DNA of 64,000 nt, taken from positions 43,746 through 107,745 of the forward strand of contig JAHLLR010000008.1 of NCBI GenBank assembly GCA_020444075.1, written 5' to 3'. Of the stretch, positions 59,137-64,000 are shown one piece after another. This stretch comes from Deltaproteobacteria bacterium (GTDB taxonomy: Bacteria; Desulfobacterota; Desulfobacteria; Desulfobacterales; Desulfosarcinaceae). The translations under genes were made by a program, and so were the position numbers. The notes beneath the pieces are model-generated. The model saw nothing but the letters and a program-made list of their open reading frames with translations. It did not search any database and was not told the DNA's origin. How positions within the stretch are numbered: position 1 is the first letter of the stretch; every line of letters starts with the position of its first letter.

Positions 59137-61584
59137 TCACCCCGTGGCGGAATTGGGTTGCCGGGTGCCTGCCGCGCCTGATTCATCGGGTTGGAGAGCG
59201 AAGGCCAATGCATCTTCGACCCGGTCCGCGAGCCGGATCGTCATCTCACCGCGCACCTCCTGCGGCAATTCATCCAGGTCACGGTCATTGCGCCGGGGCA
59301 GAATCACCGTGCGCAGGCCGGCCCGGTGGGCGGCCAGCACCTTGATCTTGATGCCACCCACGGGCAGCACGCGCCCCCGGAGCGTCACTTCGCCGGTCAA
59401 CCCCACATCGCTTCGGACCGGCCGACCGGTGAAAATGCTGGCCATGGCCAGCACCATGGCCAGGCCGGCGGACGGTCCGTCCTTGGGTATGGCGCCCGCC
59501 GGTACGTGCAGGTGGATGTCGGTATCCTTGAAGCGCCTGGCCTCGATTCCCAGGTTGACCGCCTGGGAGCGCACATAGCTGTGAGCGATGCGGGCGCTTT
59601 CCATCATCACCTCACCCAGATGGCCGGTGATGGTCAGTTCCCCCTTGCCGGGCATCCGCGTGGCTTCGATAAACAGAATCTCTCCCCCATAGGCGGTGAC
59701 GGACAATCCCGTGGCAATTCCAGGAAGATCAATGGTCTCTGATATTTCGGACTCGAACAGGGGTTTTTTCAGCAACTGCCGGATCCTGTCCGGCGTGATC
59801 TCCGTCGGTCCCGGTTGTCCGGTGGAGATGCATACGGCCGTCTTGCGGCAGACGGCGCCGATCTGGCGCTCCAGGTTGCGCACACCCGCTTCGCGGGTGT
59901 AGTCGGCAATGATGCAGGCCAGGGCCGGCCTGCCGAAGATGATCTCTTCGGGCTTCAACCCGTTGACCCTGGTCTGGCGGGGAACCAGGTGATTGACGGC
60001 GATATGCAGCTTTTCGTGCTCCGTATAACCGTCCAGGGCAATGGTCTCCATGCGGTCCCGCAAAGGGGGCAGGATGGTTTCCAGCTGGTTGGCGGTGGTG
60101 ATGAACATCACCTCGCTGAGGTCGAAGTCCACGTCCAGATAGTGGTCCCGGAAGGCGTGGTTCTGGGCCGGATCCAGCACCTCCAGCAGGGCGCTGCTCG
60201 GGTCTCCGCGCCAGTCGCTGCCCACTTTGTCGATCTCATCGAGCATAAATACCGGGTTGCGGGTGCCTGCCCGTTTGATGGCCTGGATGATCCGTCCGGG
60301 CATGGCGCCGATATAGGTTCGCCGGTGCCCCCGGATTTCCGCTTCGTCACGGATGCCCCCGAGGCTCATGCGGGTGAACCGGCGTCCCAGGGCCCTGGCG
60401 ATGCTCTGGCCGAGGCTGGTTTTGCCCACGCCGGGCGGACCGACGAGGCAGAGCAGGGTGCCCGTGCCCTGGGCATCCCCTTGCGGTGCCTCTTTGTCGG
60501 GCGTCTCCCCGCGTTCCCGGAGGAGCTTTTTGACCGCCAGGTATTCGATGAGCCGGTCTTTGACATCTTCCAGATCGTAGTGGTCTTCATCCAGGATGAC
60601 CCGGGCGTGGGCGATATCCAGGCGATCGTCGCTGCGGGTATGCCAGGGAAGGTCCGTCAGCCAGTTGAGGTAGGTCTTGATCACCGAATGCTCCGCCGAA
60701 CTGGGGTGCATGCCCTTGAGTCGCCGCAGCTCGCGCTGGGCCTCTTCATGAGCCTCTTTGGGCAGCGCTGCCTTGATGAGCTTCTGCTCGTATTCGGCAT
60801 AGTCGTCTTCCGCGTCGCTCTCTTCCCCCAACTCCTTCTGAATGGCCTTCATCTGCTGGCGCAGGTAGTAATCCCGCTGGGCCTTGCCCATTTCCTCGTG
60901 GGTTTCGGCCTGGATCTTATGGTCCAGGGACAGCACCTCCTTTTCCCGGGAAAGCAGGGAAATCAAGGCCCGCAGCTTGTCGTTGAGGTCGTCGATTTCC
61001 AGAATCTTCTGGCTGGTGGGCGTTTTAATCCTGGAATTGGCGGCAACCAGGTAGGCCAGGTAGCGGGGATCTTCGATGCTTTCCAGATAATTGCCGGCAT
61101 CCTCGGGGATATTGGGCATCAGGGTGACCACTTCCTGGGCCAGAATCTGAAGGCGCCGTTTCAGGGCATCCAACTCGACGCCTTCCTCCATGCGTTCGGG
61201 ACTCAGTTCAATCTGGGCAACCAGATAGGGCTCGGTGCGCCGCCAGAATTTGACGCGAAAGCGCTCGATGCCCTGGACGATCACATGGAGGTGTTTGTTG
61301 GATGTTTTTACGGCCCGGTGAATCCGGGCGATGGTACCCACCTCATAAATCTGCCAGGGCATGGGGTTGTCGACGGTGGGCTCCTTGCAGGTGATCAGGC
61401 CGACCAGGTGGCTGCCATCGACCGCCTCTTCGATCATTTTCATGAAGTTCGGCAGCACCACGGCCAGCGGCAGCACCATGTAAGGGTAGGCGACCAGGTT
61501 GCGCAGGGGCAGGATGCCTATTTCACGGGGGATCCGTTTAAGGTCGTCGTCGTTGTCCCCTGGCTTGAACAGATTCAGTGCCAT
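59137..61584 (-). CDS. lon: ATP-dependent Lon protease
   Basis: The 815-aa serine protease has the LON substrate domain (IGILPLRNLVAYPYMVLPLA), a coiled region, the AAA module with Walker A GPPGVGKTSLGQSIARALGR near 360 and FMLDEIDKVGSDWRGD, and a protease domain with the serine in PKDGPSAGLAMVLAMASI and the lysine in KIKVLAAHRAG. Lon degrades damaged and regulatory proteins. It leads an operon with the kinase, the universal stress protein and the desulforedoxin-like gene. No heat-shock promoter was recognised. Confidence 0.95.
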   Translation of the reverse strand: MALNLFKPGDNDDDLKRIPREIGILPLRNLVAYPYMVLPLAVVLPNFMKMIEEAVDGSHLVGLITCKEPTVDNPMPWQIYEVGTIARIHRAVKTSNKHLHVIVQGIERFRVKFWRRTEPYLVAQIELSPERMEEGVELDALKRRLQILAQEVVTLMPNIPEDAGNYLESIEDPRYLAYLVAANSRIKTPTSQKILEIDDLNDKLRALISLLSREKEVLSLDHKIQAETHEEMGKAQRDYYLRQQMKAIQKELGEESDAEDDYAEYEQKLIKAALPKEAHEEAQRELRRLKGMHPSSAEHSVIKTYLNWLTDLPWHTRSDDRLDIAHARVILDEDHYDLEDVKDRLIEYLAVKKLLRERGETPDKEAPQGDAQGTGTLLCLVGPPGVGKTSLGQSIARALGRRFTRMSLGGIRDEAEIRGHRRTYIGAMPGRIIQAIKRAGTRNPVFMLDEIDKVGSDWRGDPSSALLEVLDPAQNHAFRDHYLDVDFDLSEVMFITTANQLETILPPLRDRMETIALDGYTEHEKLHIAVNHLVPRQTRVNGLKPEEIIFGRPALACIIADYTREAGVRNLERQIGAVCRKTAVCISTGQPGPTEITPDRIRQLLKKPLFESEISETIDLPGIATGLSVTAYGGEILFIEATRMPGKGELTITGHLGEVMMESARIAHSYVRSQAVNLGIEARRFKDTDIHLHVPAGAIPKDGPSAGLAMVLAMASIFTGRPVRSDVGLTGEVTLRGRVLPVGGIKIKVLAAHRAGLRTVILPRRNDRDLDELPQEVRGEMTIRLADRVEDALAFALQPDESGAAGTRQPNSATG

Positions 61585-61636
61585 AGACCGTTGCTTTTCT
61601 TTTGGGTAGTGTCAGCCGCCGGACAAGACCGCGCCA

Positions 61637-61945
61637 TCAGGCCTGTCTGCGGTCGGCCGCTGCCGCCTGTTTTTCTTTTTTCAGCAGGCCGGATTTTTTC
61701 AGATTGGCCTTGATATACGACCCGTGCAGCACCAGATGGATCGCGATAGCCACCAGAAAGAGCATTGCCAGCCAGGCATGCACCTCCATCAACAGATGGC
61801 GGGTCACGATCAAAATCCCCTCCCGTCGACCGCCTCCGTGCGGCAGCACCAGCCAGTTGACCAGCCCGGTAACGGCCAGCAGCGAAAAAAGGACAAAGGA
61901 TACGATATTTACCGCCCACAGCTTCAAAGGCTTTCCCATGGTCAT
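61637..61945 (-). CDS. DUF4405 membrane protein (possible heme-binding)
   Basis: The ATG at 61945 follows GGAGGG at seven bases and gives 102 aa. Two or three helices (LWAVNIVSFVLFSLLAVTGL, HLLMEVHAWLAMLFLVAIAI) carry histidines at positions suited to b-type heme (HLLMEVHAW and IHLVLHGSYI), as in the DUF4405 family, which resembles cytochrome b fragments. The end is basic and soluble. It stands upstream of lon, 52 bases from the lon ATG, on the same strand. Heme binding is inferred. Confidence 0.75.
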   Translation of the reverse strand: MTMGKPLKLWAVNIVSFVLFSLLAVTGLVNWLVLPHGGGRREGILIVTRHLLMEVHAWLAMLFLVAIAIHLVLHGSYIKANLKKSGLLKKEKQAAAADRRQA

Positions 61946-62605
61946 TGATTTTCCCTCCATTGAAAACAGCCATGCAAACCCAAAACCATAATTTCATGAA
62001 CCTTGATCGGTCACGCCCGCCAGGCGGATGCCGACATTGCCGAGAACCTTTCAAGGCTGCACCAACTCTTCAGGTCCCTGCGGACGGGCATTTACGTGCA
62101 GGCAGCAAAAAAATTCCAGGGAATAAGGCCATTGGCAAGGATCGATGCGCGTCGCGGGGGTCGGTTGCCCGTGACGACGCACCCGGCGGCGTCCGATGGT
62201 GAAAGCGGCCAATTTTACAAGCTGTAAAAAGAGCTGACAGGTTTCCTGGGCGTTTGGTCCGCAACCCCGGGCATGTCGCGTGGTCTCGAAACCAGGCGCG
62301 TCTGACGGGGTTCGCCGATATCTTTTTACTCTATGGACTTTCCGATCGGCTGTGAATGGTTAAAAGTACTCATTTTTTTGTGCCTGAATGGGTAAACTTG
62401 ATTACCGCCGGTCGAAACCCACTAAAGCAGTTGACATTATCAGGCGGTTATTCATAAAGTCTTCATCAGTGCCAACCATCCCGATTATTGTTTTTTCGCT
62501 GTGCATCGTGTTAACCCTTCAACAATCCGTTGAGGCCAAAAGCACCCCGTTACGGATCAATATTCGACCCTCCGGCGGAGCTGCAAGGCAAGACAAGGAA
62601 AATCA
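61946..62605. other. Divergent intergenic region with no secure gene
   Basis: About 660 bases separate the DUF4405 gene from the CheB/CheR gene. A 74-codon open frame from TTG 62003 to 62227 (starts MIGHARQADADIAENLSRLH) is helical but lacks a ribosome site and an ATG, so I leave it out. A second frame from 62388 overlaps the cheB start out of phase. Nothing else is recognised. Confidence 0.4.
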
Positions 62606-64000
62606 ATGGGAAGAAAACCCATCACAGGGAAGAACTCCCCACCCGGCAAACGCAAGCCTGCATCAGCGGGCGGTGCTGCCAAACCCGGCCATAAAAAACG
62701 GCCTGGCAGCGATACCGGCGACCCACACGCCGTGGGCCGGATCAACCCGGACGTCACGGTTGTGGGCATCGGGGCATCTGCCGGCGGTCTGGAAGCCCTG
62801 CAGCAATTGTTTAAACCCCTGCCTGCGGATTGTGCACTGTCGTTTGTGGTGATCCAGCACTTGAGCCCGAATTATAAAAGTGCCATGGATCAACTGCTCT
62901 CCCGGACCACTTCACTGCCCATCGTCCAGATCAAAAACAACCTGAAAATCGAACCCGGCCGCATCTATCTGAGCCCGCCGGAAAAATTTGTTTCCATGGC
63001 CGGGGACAAGTTTCGGCTGGCATCTTCAAAAGCGCCGGGCAGAAGAAGTTTTCTCCCCATCGATCATTTTCTCAACGCCCTGGCAGTGGAGAAACGGGAG
63101 AAAGCCGTATGCATCATCCTTTCCGGTTCGGCCAGTGACGGAACCCAGGGGCTGAGAGCCGTTAAATCCGCCGGTGGCCTGACCTTTGTCCAATCTCCGG
63201 ATAATTCCAAATATGCCAGTATGCCCGAAAGCGCCATCGCCACGCAGATGGTCGATTTTATCCTGCCGGCGGCGGAGATTGCCGGGAAACTGATCGCCGT
63301 TCTCAAGCATCCGTATATCTGCCCCGTCGAGGCCGCACCCACGGAAGAAAAAGATCTGGGTTTTAACCTGAAACAGATATTTTCAATTATTCAAAGCAAA
63401 ACCGGCCACGATTTTTCCAACTACAAGCCCAGTACGATCAGTCGCCGAATTGCCCGGCGCCTGGCCGTCCATCAACTGAACGCGTTTTCCGACTACGTCA
63501 GGGTCATGGCCAAGGACCCGTCCGAAGCGGGCCGCCTGGTCAAGGATATGCTCATCGGGGTGACCAGTTTTTTCAGGGATGCCAAGGCCTTCGAGACCCT
63601 CCAGGAAAAAGTGCTGGTGCCCTTGGTTCAATCCAAGGAACCCGGGGACGGCATCCGGGTGTGGGTGGCGGGGTGCTCCAGCGGTGAGGAGGCCTATTCC
63701 ATTGCCATCTTGCTGGCGGAAGTCATGGAACGGCTGAGCATCCCGTTGACCGTGCAGATATTCGCCAGCGACATCGAAAGCGATGCGATCCATACCGCCC
63801 GCATGGGGATTTATCCGGAAACCATCGCCGCGGACGTCTCCCAGCAGCGCCTGTCCCGCTACTTCACCCACAGCGAGAGCAATTATCGCATCAGGAAAAG
63901 CATCCGGGACACCATCGTCTTCTCTATCCACAACCTGATCAACGATCCCCCGTTTTCCAAAATTGATCTGATCAGCTGCCGCAACCTGCTGATCTACCTC
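62606..64000 (+). CDS. CheB/CheR fusion protein (3' end beyond window)
   Basis: The frame is open from ATG 62606 to the right edge (465 codons seen); AAGGA lies six bases upstream. After a basic, disordered 50-aa start (MGRKPITGKNSPPGKRKPAS) comes a CheB methylesterase domain: GIGASAGGLEALQQL (serine), VIQHLSPNY (histidine) and LSGSASDGTQGL (aspartate). From about 250 a CheR methyltransferase follows (SKTGHDFSNYKPSTISRRIA, TSFFRDAKAF, WVAGCSSGEEAYSIAILLAE with the SAM motif, FASDIESDAI). Proteins of this kind usually continue into PAS and histidine-kinase domains. It probably works in a chemosensory-like or two-component signalling pathway. Confidence 0.9.
   Translation, partial: MGRKPITGKNSPPGKRKPASAGGAAKPGHKKRPGSDTGDPHAVGRINPDVTVVGIGASAGGLEALQQLFKPLPADCALSFVVIQHLSPNYKSAMDQLLSRTTSLPIVQIKNNLKIEPGRIYLSPPEKFVSMAGDKFRLASSKAPGRRSFLPIDHFLNALAVEKREKAVCIILSGSASDGTQGLRAVKSAGGLTFVQSPDNSKYASMPESAIATQMVDFILPAAEIAGKLIAVLKHPYICPVEAAPTEEKDLGFNLKQIFSIIQSKTGHDFSNYKPSTISRRIARRLAVHQLNAFSDYVRVMAKDPSEAGRLVKDMLIGVTSFFRDAKAFETLQEKVLVPLVQSKEPGDGIRVWVAGCSSGEEAYSIAILLAEVMERLSIPLTVQIFASDIESDAIHTARMGIYPETIAADVSQQRLSRYFTHSESNYRIRKSIRDTIVFSIHNLINDPPFSKIDLISCRNLLIYL

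Noticed and set aside
58226..59578. A 450-codon open frame opposite the kinase and lon
   Set aside because: Antisense shadow across two conserved genes.
59815..61713. A 632-codon open frame on the plus strand opposite lon
   Set aside because: It is antisense to a fully conserved Lon protease and has no domain; long antisense frames are expected in GC-rich genes.
62003..62227. A TTG-started 74-codon frame
   Set aside because: No ribosome site, no ATG and no known relative; kept as an uncertain possibility only.
62388..62852. A 154-codon frame upstream of and over the cheB start
   Set aside because: It is out of phase with the clear CheB coding region and its second half is a frame shadow; the hydrophobic stretch in the first half is not enough.
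1..64000. tRNA, rRNA, CRISPR, prophage, toxin-antitoxin or transposase genes
   Set aside because: I looked for cloverleaf ends, regular spacers and known transposase motifs on both strands and found none; a tRNA scan would be needed to be certain.

Overview
The window looks like a chromosomal segment of a sulfate-reducing Desulfobacterota, most likely a member of the Desulfobacterales close to Desulfosarcina or its relatives. This is an inference from content: a large single-chain 2-hydroxyacyl-CoA dehydratase activase, an acyl-CoA dehydrogenase with its electron transfer flavoprotein, a desulforedoxin-like protein, a PxxKW cysteine-rich protein, a Gram-negative envelope set (KDO transferase, arabinose-5-phosphate isomerase, OmpA-type and LpoA-like lipoproteins), and a GC-rich coding style broken by a few AT-rich patches. 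No rRNA, tRNA, CRISPR array, prophage or transposase gene was seen.

Layout. 1-5.5 kb: a PEP/pyruvate-binding protein with a receiver-like front end (cut by the window edge), gdhA, trmB and an AT-rich DUF4395 membrane protein. 5.6-9.6 kb: leftward csp with a clear promoter and terminator, an H1-like winged-helix protein, a Tat-exported M15-type peptidase, a small RRxGxDRR protein, a PHP phosphatase and a Nudix hydrolase. 9.6-13.4 kb: leftward acyl-CoA dehydrogenase, etfB and an unusual etfA fused to an XRE helix-turn-helix and a cupin. 13.6-18.1 kb: Nudix plus thioredoxin-fold/HEAT pair, a 63-aa membrane protein, trmJ, a 76-aa membrane protein and pyrF; two 121-bp near-identical repeats in opposite orientation bound this stretch. 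18.0-26.2 kb: the leftward housekeeping run phoH, pgpH-like HD protein, ybeY, pdxJ, nnr, tsaE, lysC and a possible 31-aa membrane protein. 26.5-37.5 kb: cvpA-mazG, two small proteins of flagellar flavour, Nudix, class II aldolase, a DUF4124 protein, an LpoA-like lipoprotein with waaA, and kdsD-pfkA. 38-45 kb: a VWA/TSP3/OmpA lipoprotein, a DUF2959 lipoprotein, mscS, a PxxKW protein, and an aminotransferase with a CLC channel. 45-51 kb: flavin reductase, CBS protein and a MacAB-like exporter with two permeases. 51-62 kb: a small unknown protein, the 1441-aa activase, a 51-aa membrane protein, then the leftward stress operon lon - phosphotransferase/kinase - tandem universal stress protein - desulforedoxin-like protein (the last is only 55 aa), and a DUF4405 membrane protein. 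62.6 kb to the end: the first 465 codons of a CheB/CheR fusion running off the window.

Themes. Much of the content is core metabolism and envelope biology in short operons. The parts that deserve a second look are the EtfA-XRE-cupin fusion, the paired 121-bp repeats, the 27-bp inverted repeat inside the acyl-CoA dehydrogenase/ETF operon, the lon-to-desulforedoxin operon, and several proteins of 31 to 76 aa that automatic gene calling could miss. I did not find a clear candidate for a wholly new multi-gene system; the EtfA fusion is the nearest thing.
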